64,000 nt of DNA, taken from Desulfonatronovibrio magnus. GTDB lineage: Bacteria; Desulfobacterota; Desulfovibrionia; Desulfovibrionales; Desulfonatronovibrionaceae. The position numbers and the translations under genes were made by a program. This document shows positions 53,397 through 62,765 of this stretch, in pieces. The DNA is taken from contig NZ_KN882175.1 of the NCBI RefSeq assembly GCF_000934755.1, positions 148,456 through 212,455 on the forward strand. Direction: 5' to 3'. Position 1 is the stretch's first letter, and each line of letters starts with the position of its first letter. The notes below the pieces were generated by a model. It worked only from the letters and a program-made list of their open reading frames with translations. It was not told where the DNA came from and ran no database searches.

Positions 53397-54576
53397 ACCC
53401 CTTAAGGCTTTTTAAGTAATTGCCGATTTTATGCAGGCAGCCCTTCAGGACCTTCTCGTCAACAGCATAGGAAATCCTGATACATCTGTCATCACCGAAA
53501 GCCTCACCTGGAACAAGGGCAATTTTTTCTTCTTCAAGAATCTTTTGGCATAAAATGGAAGAGTTGCTTACTTCCTGGTTATAAAAAGAATCAACACGTG
53601 GGAAAACATAAAATGCGCCATCAGGCTTTGGACAATAAGCCTCTTCCCAGGAATTGATGATATCTAAGGTCATGTCTCTTCTTGGAGCGAATGCGGTCTT
53701 CATTTCCTTCACAAATTCAAAAGAGCCGGTCAGGGCGGCCAGGGCTCCGCGCTGAGCAAAAGAGCAGATATTGGAGGTAGACTGACTTTGAATTCTGGTC
53801 ATGGACTTAATCAGATCAATATGAGCCAGTGTATAGCCCACCCTCCATCCAGTCATGGCAAAGGTTTTGGACAGTCCATTTACCACCGCAACTTTTTCCT
53901 TGTTTTCCTGCCAGAAAGCACATAAGGATGCCGGTTTGGCAGGTTCATACACCAGTTGATCATATATTTCGTCGCAGATTATGAAAATATTTTTAGACGC
54001 TGCCCAGTTTGCCAGATCATTAAGCTGCTCCTGGGAATAATGACAACCAGTGGGATTTGATGGAGTATTCAAAATCAGCACTCTGGTATTATTTGTGACT
54101 TTTTTCTCAAGACTTTCAGCCGTTACAAGGAAATTTGCCTCTGGCTCTGTCGGTACAATCACTGGCACTCCCTGGGCAAGCTGAACCAGGGCCGGATAAC
54201 TCACCCAGTAGGGACCAGGAATAAGCACCTCGTGACCGGGGTCAACCATGGCCTGCAAAATATTATAAAGGCATTGTTTTCCACCATTGGATACCATGAC
54301 TTCGTCAAAACGGCATTCAATGGCATAATTTTTGGCAAAATAAGCAGCAACAGCCTGACGCAGTTCTGGAATGCCCGGAACAGCAGTATACCTTGTAAAA
54401 CCTTCATCAAGGGCTGATTTGGCTGCTTGAATAATATGCGCAGGAGTAGCAAAATCAGGCTCTCCAACTGCCAGGCTGACCACTTTTTCCCCGTTTGCCC
54501 TGAGCTCTTGAGCCTTGGCATTAATAGCCAGAGTGGCTGAGGGTTTAATACTGGAAATTCTTTGGCTAAAAATCAT
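53395..54576 (-). CDS. Class I/II pyridoxal-phosphate aminotransferase (aspartate aminotransferase type)
   Basis: 393 aa. Family I fold: SSIKPSATLAINAKAQELRANGEKVVSLAVGEPDFATP at the start, NGGKQCLYNILQAM, the PLP-binding ILNTPSNPTGCHYSQEQL, DEIYDQLVYE and the catalytic Lys in VNGLSKTFAMTGWRVGY; C-terminal RISYA holds the carboxylate-binding Arg. Most likely aspartate or a broad-range transaminase of the subgroup 1b. It stands alone between the repeat block and the ferredoxin gene. The ATG has a weak GGGGGT RBS. Confidence 0.92.
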   Translation of the reverse strand: MIFSQRISSIKPSATLAINAKAQELRANGEKVVSLAVGEPDFATPAHIIQAAKSALDEGFTRYTAVPGIPELRQAVAAYFAKNYAIECRFDEVMVSNGGKQCLYNILQAMVDPGHEVLIPGPYWVSYPALVQLAQGVPVIVPTEPEANFLVTAESLEKKVTNNTRVLILNTPSNPTGCHYSQEQLNDLANWAASKNIFIICDEIYDQLVYEPAKPASLCAFWQENKEKVAVVNGLSKTFAMTGWRVGYTLAHIDLIKSMTRIQSQSTSNICSFAQRGALAALTGSFEFVKEMKTAFAPRRDMTLDIINSWEEAYCPKPDGAFYVFPRVDSFYNQEVSNSSILCQKILEEEKIALVPGEAFGDDRCIRISYAVDEKVLKGCLHKIGNYLKSLKG

Positions 54577-54817
54577 AAGTTGACCCCCACGTTAAAAAAT
54601 TTTAAATATTGTCAATAGGTTACAATCTCAATTCATGAATCATTGAAAGGTTTCATCTGGTAACAGTCAGTAATCTTATTATAACTTTCAGATAAGGTAA
54701 AACATAAAAAAAGAGCATTACACGTTTCTAAAAAAGCAAGCAAGGCTGCCCTGTCTCGTTTGCAGGAGCGTTAATGCCATTCATAAAAATGCACATTTAT
54801 ATTGGAGGTTTTTTATT

Positions 54818-55240
54818 GTGAAAATATTAAAAGCCAGCAACATGAAACGCTGCATAGGCTGCTATTCATGTTCCCTGGCCTGCGCACGCAACATCCACAA
54901 GTCTCTTTCGTGGAAAAGGTCAGGAATAAGAATTCATTCTTCTGGAGGTATAAGTACAGGTTATGAAGCTACCGTTTGTCTGGCCTGCGATCCGCCCCCA
55001 TGCGCACCAGTATGTCCCACTGAAGCTCTTCGACCCAAAAAAGGTGGGGGAGTCATTCTGAAGAAAAGTCTTTGCATCAGCTGTTCAGAGTGCGCAACTG
55101 CCTGCCCTGTTGACGCAATTTATTTTGATCCTGATAATCAGATGCCTGTATTTTGCATTCATTGCGGACGCTGCGTTCCTTTTTGTCCGCATGATTGTTT
55201 AGAAATGGTCGGATCCGCTAAGGAGGTCCCAGATGAATAA
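54818..55240 (+). CDS. Polyferredoxin subunit of the aldehyde oxidoreductase
   Basis: 140 aa, with at least four Cys groups: RCIGCYSCSLACAR, CLACDPPPCAPVCP, CISCSECATACPVDAI and CIHCGRCVPFCPHDC, so up to four [4Fe-4S] clusters of the HycB/AorB type. It should move electrons from the AOR. The start is GTG with TTGGAGG nine bases upstream (an internal ATG at codon 8 is possible). Its stop codon overlaps the AOR start by 8 bp, so the two are coupled. Confidence 0.92.
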   Translation: MKILKASNMKRCIGCYSCSLACARNIHKSLSWKRSGIRIHSSGGISTGYEATVCLACDPPPCAPVCPTEALRPKKGGGVILKKSLCISCSECATACPVDAIYFDPDNQMPVFCIHCGRCVPFCPHDCLEMVGSAKEVPDE

Positions 55241-56996
55241 GCCTTTCAGGGTGCTTGTTGTCAATTTGACGCAACAAAAATCCAAAGTTGAATTTTTTGA
55301 CACCAGGAAACAATGGCTTGGCGGCAGCGGACTGGCTGCCGGTCTTTTCGAGAATTATGCTGATTTTGATCAGGATCCGTTTCACCCCAGCCAGCCTGTT
55401 ATTTTTGCCATAGGTCCTCTAACTGGACTATTTCCTTTGATGAGTAAAACCATTATGAGCTTTATGTCTCCATACAATGGGCAATACGCTGAATCACATG
55501 GAGGTGGCCGTTCAGCTCTGGCCTTGAGATTTGCAGGGTATGACGCTCTGGTTATTACTGGAAAGGCCCAACGCCTTACCTGTCTTGGTTTCGGATCCAA
55601 GGAAATCAATATCCAGGATGTTCACTTTCTCAAAGGACTGGATATATTCAAAACCGGCAAGGTTCTGCGCACGCTCAAACCCAGAAACCCTGGTCACCGC
55701 AGTATATTACGCATAGGTCCAGCAGGCGAAAATCTTATCAGCTATGCCTGTGTAAATGTTGATACTTACAGGCATTTCGGGCGAATGGGTGGTGGCGCGG
55801 CCATGGGAGCCAAAAACCTCAAAGGTATTATTATTTCAGGTGACTCAAGCCTTGAATTGCCTTCAGACACGTTGAAGGAATACAATAAAGTCTATCAAAG
55901 CATCTACAAAACAATCACTGAGAGCGGTGCAGTAAAAAAATATCATAACCTTGGCACACCTGAAAATCTTATTCCCCTTAATGAATTAAAGGCACTGCCC
56001 TGGAGGAACCTGCAAAGCACCCATGATCCGGAAATTGAAGGAATTTCCGGTGAGACCTTCGCCCAGGATCTTTTACTGCGCCAGGTCGCATGCGCAGGAT
56101 GTCCTGTTGGGTGCATTCACATTGGGCTCTTAAGGGAAAGATTCGGCGACGAACATGAATATCTGTACCGCCAGGTTTCTTATGATTATGAGCCCATATT
56201 TGGAGTCGGCTCCATGCTTGGGGTCACTACAGCTTCAGGAGTACTGACTTTACTTGAAGAAGTTGAAAAACTCGGATTAGACGCCATAAGTGCCGGAGTA
56301 GCCCTGGCCTGGGCCACAGAGGCTCTGGAAAAAGGCATCGTTACTACAGAACAGACCATAGCTGAGCTTGCTTTTGGCGATGTTCACGCTTATGTTGAAG
56401 CACTTGCCTGTCTTTCGGGAAAAATTAATGATTTTTACCTGCACTTGGGCAAAGGGGCCTTAAACGCGGCCTATGTCTATGGTGGTGAAGATTTTGCCTG
56501 CGTGTTGGGACAGGAAATGGCTGGCTATGCCACTGGTGAAAACTACTATGTCAGTCAGGCACTGGGTTTCAGGCACTCTCACCTTGACACTGGAGCCTAC
56601 AGCTTTGACCAGGAGGAGCAGGCCAGGGACATGGAAGTTGCTATTAAATACATGCAGGACCAGGAATATTACAGAATACTCATGTGCTCTGCTGCAGGCT
56701 GTCTTTTTGGAAGAAAGGCCTACCCCAGAGAAGTTTTCATAAAGGCCTTGAAATCCATAGGCCTTGAATACTCTGAAGAGGAGCTTGACGCTACAATACT
56801 GTCGATTCAGGCTCATCGCTGGGCCATAAAGTTCAGGACAGGCTTTAAACCCGAGGAGATTAAAATTCCCAAAAGATTCAGTGAAGTGGAAACATGGAAA
56901 GGAAAAACCGATACTGATTACATGATGAAGTTAAAAGAAAAATATCAGGAAGTATTGCGAGAGGTGGCTGCCAGGCATAAGTTTCAGGAAAAGTAA
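55233..56996 (+). CDS. aor: Aldehyde:ferredoxin oxidoreductase (tungsten type)
   Basis: 587 aa. Oxidises aldehydes to acids, using a bis-pterin tungsten (or Mo) cofactor. Seen: N-terminal WLGGSGLAAGLFENY and SQPVIFAIGPLTGLFPL, GGRSALALRFAGYDALVITGKA, GRMGGGAAMGAKNLKGI, the Fe-S region VACAGCPVGCIH, and a MCSAAGCLFGRKAYP block with the fourth Cys. Coupled with the upstream ferredoxin. Together they would feed electrons to the cell's low-potential pool. Ends cleanly; the substrate range cannot be told. Confidence 0.94.
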   Translation: MNKPFRVLVVNLTQQKSKVEFFDTRKQWLGGSGLAAGLFENYADFDQDPFHPSQPVIFAIGPLTGLFPLMSKTIMSFMSPYNGQYAESHGGGRSALALRFAGYDALVITGKAQRLTCLGFGSKEINIQDVHFLKGLDIFKTGKVLRTLKPRNPGHRSILRIGPAGENLISYACVNVDTYRHFGRMGGGAAMGAKNLKGIIISGDSSLELPSDTLKEYNKVYQSIYKTITESGAVKKYHNLGTPENLIPLNELKALPWRNLQSTHDPEIEGISGETFAQDLLLRQVACAGCPVGCIHIGLLRERFGDEHEYLYRQVSYDYEPIFGVGSMLGVTTASGVLTLLEEVEKLGLDAISAGVALAWATEALEKGIVTTEQTIAELAFGDVHAYVEALACLSGKINDFYLHLGKGALNAAYVYGGEDFACVLGQEMAGYATGENYYVSQALGFRHSHLDTGAYSFDQEEQARDMEVAIKYMQDQEYYRILMCSAAGCLFGRKAYPREVFIKALKSIGLEYSEEELDATILSIQAHRWAIKFRTGFKPEEIKIPKRFSEVETWKGKTDTDYMMKLKEKYQEVLREVAARHKFQEK

Positions 56997-57032
56997 ACCT
57001 GCTGACTGTTCACCATGCTTTTTGGATGATCT

Positions 57033-57175
57033 GTAACAGTTTAGCCTTTTTTGAGAATACAGGGGACAGGCACTCAGGGGCCGGTTGAGCATCAACAAAT
57101 GTTATTTTTGTTTGAGACAAGCTGGTCCCGAAAGATCCAGTCCCCGGTGCCATAAGCAAAGCTCTAATCTGATAC
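57033..57175 (+). repeat. Repeat F3 (hairpin MITE-like), imperfect copy
   Basis: Ends GTAACAGTTTAGCCTTTT and AAAGCTCTAATCTGATAC, 12 or 13 of 18 pairs kept relative to 33283-33433. Inside, AGGGGACAGGCACTCAGGGG and GATCCAGTCCCC, and a GGCCGGTTGAG...CAAGCTGGTCCC inverse pair. It lies before the flavin-binding gene. Confidence 0.85.
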
Positions 57176-57196
57176 AATAATTTGAGGAAAAACAAA

Positions 57197-57628
57197 ATGC
57201 AGGACATAATTTTAAAAATTATGAAACAAAACGACCTGGCTGTTCTAACTACCAGCACTGAAAATCAGCCACATTGCTCACTCATGGCTTTTATTTGTGA
57301 CGATAAAGGACATAACATCTTTATGTTGACCCAGAAAGATTCAAGTAAGTTCAGAAACATATCAGCCAACCCCAAAGTGGCTGTTATGATTGATACAAGA
57401 ACACAAAGCCCTGATAGATCATCCATAAAGGCATTAACTGTCAAAGGCACTTGCAGCCCTGCTCAATCCATTGATCAAGACACCCTGAAAGAACAGCTCC
57501 TCAAACAACATCCACAATTGCAGGGGCTGGCTGCTCAGCGAGATGCCATTATTTTACAAATTAAAGCAGAGTCGTTTCTGCTGTTGGACGGGGTTAGCGA
57601 TGCCTACTTCATGGAATGCAATTGTTAA
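57197..57628 (+). CDS. Pyridoxamine-5'-phosphate-oxidase-like flavin-binding protein
   Basis: 143 aa, split-barrel PNPOx-like fold: LAVLTTSTENQPHCSLMAF, then ifmltqKDSSKFRNISANPKVAVMID, and a C-terminal VKAES-like strand. Likely binds FMN, F420-like cofactor or haem; precise role unknown. The TTG at 57182 was rejected: TGAGGA precedes the ATG at 57197 at good spacing. It lies just behind an F3 element and may use a promoter within it. Confidence 0.82.
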   Translation: MQDIILKIMKQNDLAVLTTSTENQPHCSLMAFICDDKGHNIFMLTQKDSSKFRNISANPKVAVMIDTRTQSPDRSSIKALTVKGTCSPAQSIDQDTLKEQLLKQHPQLQGLAAQRDAIILQIKAESFLLLDGVSDAYFMECNC

Positions 57629-57798
57629 GTGCTCTTGATGCGCTATAACAGCTCAGACTTTTGCACGCTGCGCAATGACTGGCTTTCGGTCCCGACCCCC
57701 CCGGGTAAGGAGCTTCATTATAATCAGCCGTCACTATTTACTCTGCACTAAGCCTTGTCGTAGCCATCAGCACGCTGGTTTGAATGTTCACTTAGCTC

Positions 57799-58662
57799 TT
57801 AATATATCTTTCTTTTGTTAAAACTGGATCCCAAAACATTAAATGTATTTTCCACAATAAAAATGGCATTGTCATCATGGGAAAACACTGTCTGTTCCAA
57901 ACGTTTGAGCATGATATTATTGGTTATGGCCATGATTACATCCTTGTCATGACCGGTATATGCACCTCTGCTTTTAATAAAAGTAGCCCCCATTTTCAGA
58001 TGATCCATCATCTCCTGGGCAATATCCTTGTTTTTTTCTGATATAATCAAGACCAGCTTCCGCTGGTTGAATGAGGCCATGGTGTATTCCAGCACAATGG
58101 ACATAATAAAAACCAGAATCAGGGATGCTATGACCAGATCAATATCAAGAACAAGCAGGCTGAAAGAAAACAAAAAGAAATTAAATAAAAAGTAAAGTTT
58201 TCCAATCCCGAAATTATATTTCTGATTGAGCATTATAGCGATAACGTCCAAGCCGCCGTTAGATCCGAAAGTTCGCAGTACTATACCACATCCTACTCCA
58301 CAGACTGCTCCGGCTGCTATGGCTGCATAAAGCTGATCCTTGATACCGAAATTTAGACTAATCAACTCATAAGCAATGGTAGCAACCACCATGGCGTAAA
58401 GACTGTAATAAAAAAATCGTTTGCTTACATACATCCAGCCTAAAGCAAACAAGGGAATATTTAATAAAAAATATATCAATCCAGCAGATAATATTGGATT
58501 GAAATAATAAAACAGCAATCCAAGGCCAAAGACTCCTCCTGGAATAAAGTTATGGTGTACAGCTATCCCTTTTAAACCTACAGCAAAAATTACAGAACCA
58601 AAAGTGATCAGCAGCACGTTCCACCAAATTGCATAAGTAAACTGCTCAATTTTTTTTGGCAT
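57799..58662 (-). CDS. YitT-family membrane protein
   Basis: 287 aa. Six predicted membrane spans (about 12-200) with GLKGIAVHHNFIPGGVFGLGLLFYY and AIAAGAVCGVGCGIVLRTFGSNGGLDVIAIML (the YitT signature GGxDxI), then a C-terminal DUF2179 domain (about 210-287) with LVLIISEKNKDIAQEMMDHL and VIMAITNNIMLKRLEQ. Function unknown; transport is supposed. A single-gene unit on the minus strand. Confidence 0.88.
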   Translation of the reverse strand: MPKKIEQFTYAIWWNVLLITFGSVIFAVGLKGIAVHHNFIPGGVFGLGLLFYYFNPILSAGLIYFLLNIPLFALGWMYVSKRFFYYSLYAMVVATIAYELISLNFGIKDQLYAAIAAGAVCGVGCGIVLRTFGSNGGLDVIAIMLNQKYNFGIGKLYFLFNFFLFSFSLLVLDIDLVIASLILVFIMSIVLEYTMASFNQRKLVLIISEKNKDIAQEMMDHLKMGATFIKSRGAYTGHDKDVIMAITNNIMLKRLEQTVFSHDDNAIFIVENTFNVLGSSFNKRKIY

Positions 58663-58730
58663 AACTGGCTTACCATCCTGTTTTTTTATATTTTAGCGAA
58701 ATAATGGATTCTACGTCACCATGCTTTAGG

Positions 58731-59092
58731 CGCTTAGTGGAAATTTCAGACCAACATGCTGGTCGTTACGGCAATTTTAAGTGTAGCCCGCATCCTGCCG
58801 ACTGTTTTTGAGGGAGCATTACGCGTTTCTGAACCTGGCCTGATGGAAGCAGGCCCCACTTTACAAAGGCTTAGCAAACAGCTGCCCCGAAGGGGCCTCT
58901 TTTTCCGTGCAGGGCCCCGCAAAAAGCTTAGTTGTAACGTTTCAATCCTGTAGAAAATAACAAGAAAGAATTTTAACCTTGAAAGAGCAATGATGTCCAG
59001 GCTCCTAATTCTTCAGCCTTCAGCCTAAAAAGTGCGGTTATCGCCCCAACTTAACGATCCATGTTTAAATTGGGTTGTGGTTCACAGCCCGC
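58731..59092 (+). repeat. Dispersed repeat F4, long copy 2
   Basis: Second full copy, same landmarks as 4191-4562 with a small insert near 58805 (TTTTTGAGGGAGCATTACGC). It occupies most of the gap 58663-59288, just before the DHH gene. No promoter stands out after it. Confidence 0.85.
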
Positions 59093-59288
59093 ACTACACA
59101 GACAAGCAATAACAGTGTCCATTGATTCAAGCATCATCACATCGCAGAGAGCGCTTTACCTTCACTCCATTACTCGGTCAAGAGAAAATGATACTGTGGC
59201 TTTATAAAAAGTTTATCCCTTTTTTAAGTTAAGCATATACTGACAAACTCATACTTAACACTGATGCTTTCAGACAGGAGAAGGTATT

Positions 59289-60575
59289 ATGAAAATCATA
59301 ACCACACATTACAATACTGACTTTGATGCCCTGGCTTCCATGGTAGCTGCCTCTTTTCTATACCCAGACCATACACGGGTTATGCCCACTCAAGCATGCC
59401 CCATGGTCAGGGAATTTTTAACCGTGCACTGGGACATGCTCAGACTTGTATCCAGAAAAAATATTGATTTATCAGAGCTGACACACCTTGTGGTCACTGA
59501 TACTTCAAGCTGGCAACGCCTGGATAAAATGCAGGAATTGGCCGAAAATAAAAATCTGCAGATAGAAATATGGGATCATCATATGGGTCAGTCAGGCATA
59601 AAAGCTGGAAGCATGCGCAAGGAAGAAACAGGAGCAGCGGTCACTATTGTGCTGGAAGAAATCCAGAAAAAAGACCTGGCCTTTTCCCCTGTGCATGCAA
59701 CTCTTTTTTTACTTGGCATCTATGAGGATACTGGATCATTGTCATTTCCCGGAACAACCCACAGGGATGCACGCATGGCCGCCTTTATGCTGGAAAATGG
59801 CGCTGATCTGAATGTGGTATCAGCATATTTGGAAGCTTCATTGGACAGTAGACACCTTGAACTATTCAGCAGGATGCTGGCTGATTCAGACATTGTAACA
59901 GCAGGCAGCCTGCGTATAGGCATATGCACTCAGCAAGTGGATAAAGGTCTGAACATGCTTCCTTCAGTGGTCAATAAATTTAAGGATATCAAGGGTCTGG
60001 ACGCTGCATTCGGCATATTTCCCATGAATGCCGGCAAAACAGCTGTCATCGGACGCGGAAGTGCAAGAGCACTGGATATAGGCGCATTAATGCGCAAACT
60101 AGGAGGCGGGGGACATCCAGGGGCAGGTTCAGCCATTCTCAAAACTGAAATCCAGCAGGCTCGCGAGGAATTGACTGAAATCATCAGCAGCACAGAGATT
60201 ATTGAGCTGAAAGTAAGGCAGCTCACGACTCAAACTAACAGTGTTTTGTATTCATCTGATACTCTGGAAAAGGCTGCTCAGGTCCTTAATGAATCAGGTC
60301 GGTCAACAATTCCAGTGATTGATGAAAATTCGATACTTTTGGGCATGATAAATAAAAAACCCATAGACAAGATTAAAAACCAGAAGCAGTGGCAGCAGCC
60401 AGTGACCTCCATGCTTAACAGAAACTTTCAGGCGGTAAGTCCTGATCAATCTGTCAGACAAGCCCTTGAAATCATGGCTGGATCTGATGCAGGTTTTCTG
60501 CCGGTGATTGAAGACTCAGTCCTGACCGGAGAAATTACCAGGTCTTCCATAATACTCTATATGTATGAATTTTGA
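59289..60575 (+). CDS. DHH-family phosphoesterase with paired CBS domains
   Basis: 428 aa. N-terminal DHH domain (about 1-150): THYNTDFDALASMVAASFLY, VVTDTSSW and EIWDHHMG (the DHH motif), then DHHA1 with KLGGGGHPGAGSAIL near 265-280. CBS pair at about 310-420 (DTLEKAAQVLNESGRSTIPVIDE, MAGSDAGFLPVIED). In relatives this module is fused to a CCA-adding or poly(A) polymerase; here the chain ends after the CBS pair, so it is a stand-alone nuclease or oligonucleotide/cyclic-dinucleotide phosphodiesterase. CBS suggests control by adenine nucleotides. AGGAGAAGG precedes the ATG. Confidence 0.88.
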   Translation: MKIITTHYNTDFDALASMVAASFLYPDHTRVMPTQACPMVREFLTVHWDMLRLVSRKNIDLSELTHLVVTDTSSWQRLDKMQELAENKNLQIEIWDHHMGQSGIKAGSMRKEETGAAVTIVLEEIQKKDLAFSPVHATLFLLGIYEDTGSLSFPGTTHRDARMAAFMLENGADLNVVSAYLEASLDSRHLELFSRMLADSDIVTAGSLRIGICTQQVDKGLNMLPSVVNKFKDIKGLDAAFGIFPMNAGKTAVIGRGSARALDIGALMRKLGGGGHPGAGSAILKTEIQQAREELTEIISSTEIIELKVRQLTTQTNSVLYSSDTLEKAAQVLNESGRSTIPVIDENSILLGMINKKPIDKIKNQKQWQQPVTSMLNRNFQAVSPDQSVRQALEIMAGSDAGFLPVIEDSVLTGEITRSSIILYMYEF

Positions 60576-60579
60576 GTCT

Positions 60580-60713
60580 GTTCAACCCTTTACATATGCT
60601 TAGATAAAATACCAGCTGTCCTCTTTAACATTTTTTTGCTTCCCAGGGGCAAGCGTGAAAGAGCACTGGAGTGTTGGAACATCCATTCTTGTGTCATATG
60701 CAAAGGGTCGAAC
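60580..60713. repeat. Inverted-repeat element F8 between convergent genes
   Basis: 134 bp bounded by GTTCAACCCTTTACATATG (60580-60598) and CATATGCAAAGGGTCGAAC (60695-60713), inverse copies with two mismatches. It starts 5 bp after the DHH stop codon and ends 5 bp before the convergent gene's stop. No copy elsewhere in the window was noticed. Confidence 0.8.
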
Positions 60714-60718
60714 CAAAA

Positions 60719-62356
60719 TTATGAATTCAGAATCTGCCTGGCTTTGTCATCCAGGGCGTCTGTAATAAATGTAATCCCTGTCTCTTTTTCAGTCTCTCTG
60801 TTGCCAGCGGCGAGATCGTTTCTTGATATCTCTGACAAAGTAAACTTTCTGGTTCCGGCCAGAAACTGCTGCAATCCGGCTTTGAGCTTGTCAGCCATAG
60901 TCCAGAAAGCTATGGCCCCATATGGAATATTTTTTAATTCAGCAGAGCCAATTTTCTTGCGAACATCATAATAGCCAGCAAAAAGTTCGTCAGCCTGCTT
61001 GCCAATATCACTGACAGTTTTGGGCAGCTTTTCCCAGTTCCCACCAACTTTATCCCTATTTTTCGGGTTCAGCACTCCCTCAATATTTGAACCAAGAAAA
61101 CCTGGGATCATCAAGGCCCTTCCCATGCAGACAATCTTGGAGAAAGGCGCACCCAATGCCATGGCTTTAAAAATGTGATCTTCCCGGGCAAAGCCTCCTG
61201 CAAATGACAGATCAGGCACATTCTGCCCCTTTTCCTGAAGCATTGAAGCATACTGATAAGCTTTGGAATGCAGCAGAATGGAAGGAACACCCCATGATTC
61301 CATCATATTCCAGGGGCTCATTCCAGTGCCTCCTCCAGCGCCGTCAATGGTAAGTAAATCAATTTCGTTTTCACCGGCAAGTTTAATGGCCATGGCCAGT
61401 GCCTCCATGCCATAAGCACCTGTCTTTAAAGTAACGCCTTTAAAACCAAGGCTTCTGATATGATCAACAGTTGCCTTGAAGTTTTCTCTGACTTGATCGA
61501 ACTCTGACAGATCAGTATAGCCCAGCCGGCTGTGCCTGGCAAAAGATTTGATGGATCCATGATTGAATGCTTCCTGAACCTCTTCCAGTTCAGGATCAGG
61601 ATCAACAATATATCCTCTGTTTTTCAAGAACATGGCCTGCTCAAGATCAAAAACCTCAATTTCACCCCCAATATCTTTGGCCCCCTGACCCCATTTGAGT
61701 TCAACCAGCACCTTGTCGCCATATTTTTCTGACAGATATTCCGCTACCTTGTTCCTTGAATCTTCAACATTAAGCTGCACCAGTACAGCTCCATAGCCAT
61801 CATTGTAACGCAGGTAAGTGTCAATCCTTCTATCCAGTTCTGGGGCCGAAATAATTTTTCCATCAAACATGACGGATTTGGAGTCAACTCCCACTACATT
61901 TTCGCCAATAACAATAGGCACTCCAACTAATGAACAGCCAATGGCAAAAGAATCCCAATATGTTTCAGCAATCTTTGTTGAACCCAAAGCTCCAGTCATA
62001 ATGGGCATCTTAGCTTTAACAATTTTGTGATTTCCAAATGAGGTCTCTACGTTCACATCCGGAAAAGCACAGTTGTCAGGATCATGAGTTTTTCCTTCAG
62101 CCAGACCAAGAGAACCATAATTATACCCCTGAATTCGCAGAGAGTTATAAGAAACACCTACATGAGTGATATTATCACTGCCTGCTGTCACTTTTCCATA
62201 GCTTCTTGGATATAAAATTTCCCTGCCCCTGAGACTTGACAGCCAGACTTCACACTTACCAGCACAATCAGCACGGCATAGTGTGCAAAGTCCTGATTCA
62301 GCAGGATTCCCCCTGTTCACTGTTCCCAATACATCATTGCTTTTAGAAATTTTCAC
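60719..62356 (-). CDS. FMN-binding glutamate synthase family protein (archaeal-type GltB domain)
   Basis: 545 aa. Cys-rich N-terminus CTLCRADCAGKCEVW, then the alpha/beta-barrel of glutamate synthase: PIMTGALGSTKIAETYWDSF, LGYTDLSEFDQVRENFKATV, VTLKTGAYGMEALAMAIKLAGE, LLTIDGAGGGTGMSPWNMMESWGVPS and FAGGFAREDHIFKAMALGAPF. It would make glutamate from 2-oxoglutarate with amidotransferase and Fe-S partners that are absent here, so the true role may be different. The start is GTG with AGGAGG five bases upstream. Confidence 0.88.
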   Translation of the reverse strand: MKISKSNDVLGTVNRGNPAESGLCTLCRADCAGKCEVWLSSLRGREILYPRSYGKVTAGSDNITHVGVSYNSLRIQGYNYGSLGLAEGKTHDPDNCAFPDVNVETSFGNHKIVKAKMPIMTGALGSTKIAETYWDSFAIGCSLVGVPIVIGENVVGVDSKSVMFDGKIISAPELDRRIDTYLRYNDGYGAVLVQLNVEDSRNKVAEYLSEKYGDKVLVELKWGQGAKDIGGEIEVFDLEQAMFLKNRGYIVDPDPELEEVQEAFNHGSIKSFARHSRLGYTDLSEFDQVRENFKATVDHIRSLGFKGVTLKTGAYGMEALAMAIKLAGENEIDLLTIDGAGGGTGMSPWNMMESWGVPSILLHSKAYQYASMLQEKGQNVPDLSFAGGFAREDHIFKAMALGAPFSKIVCMGRALMIPGFLGSNIEGVLNPKNRDKVGGNWEKLPKTVSDIGKQADELFAGYYDVRKKIGSAELKNIPYGAIAFWTMADKLKAGLQQFLAGTRKFTLSEISRNDLAAGNRETEKETGITFITDALDDKARQILNS

Positions 62357-62431
62357 CCTTCCCTCCTGTTTGCATTATTGATAAAAATTACCAGATCCAG
62401 TTTCCATTGTCTGTTGAATCATATTCCACAA

Positions 62432-62765
62432 GTCATACAAGTAACTACAATCGAATATCCAATAAATTTAGAATATTATGGCTTTGCCATACAGATTGCT
62501 TCGGTCGCTTAGGCACCTTCGTGGGTGACAGATTTTGAGCAACTACATCTGTAACACCTCATGTGTCATTGCGAGCGAGTCTTCGAGCGCGGCAATCTCT
62601 AACGTGCTAAGGATATTTTCCTCTTTTTTTGTGGCTCCAGCCAGTTTTTGAAGAAGCGGCTGGAGCCGCAAGAACTAAACGTCCCCAGGCTGGAGCCTGG
62701 GAACGAGGTGTATAAGTTACTCACAGGTTCGGCCCCGGGCCGCCCGGGTGAAGAGCTTCTAACTA
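62432..62765 (+). repeat. Composite repeat F1-end + F5 + F7 + REP
   Basis: ACAAGTAACTACAATCGAAT at 62439, F5 at 62480-62620 (GCCATACAGATTGCTTCGGT and GTCATTGCGAGCGAGTCTTC), inverted F7 at 62628-62710, REP at 62714-62765. The gap runs on to 63499: a 75-codon frame at 62870 lacks an RBS and I do not count it as a gene; nothing else is recognised there. Confidence 0.85.
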
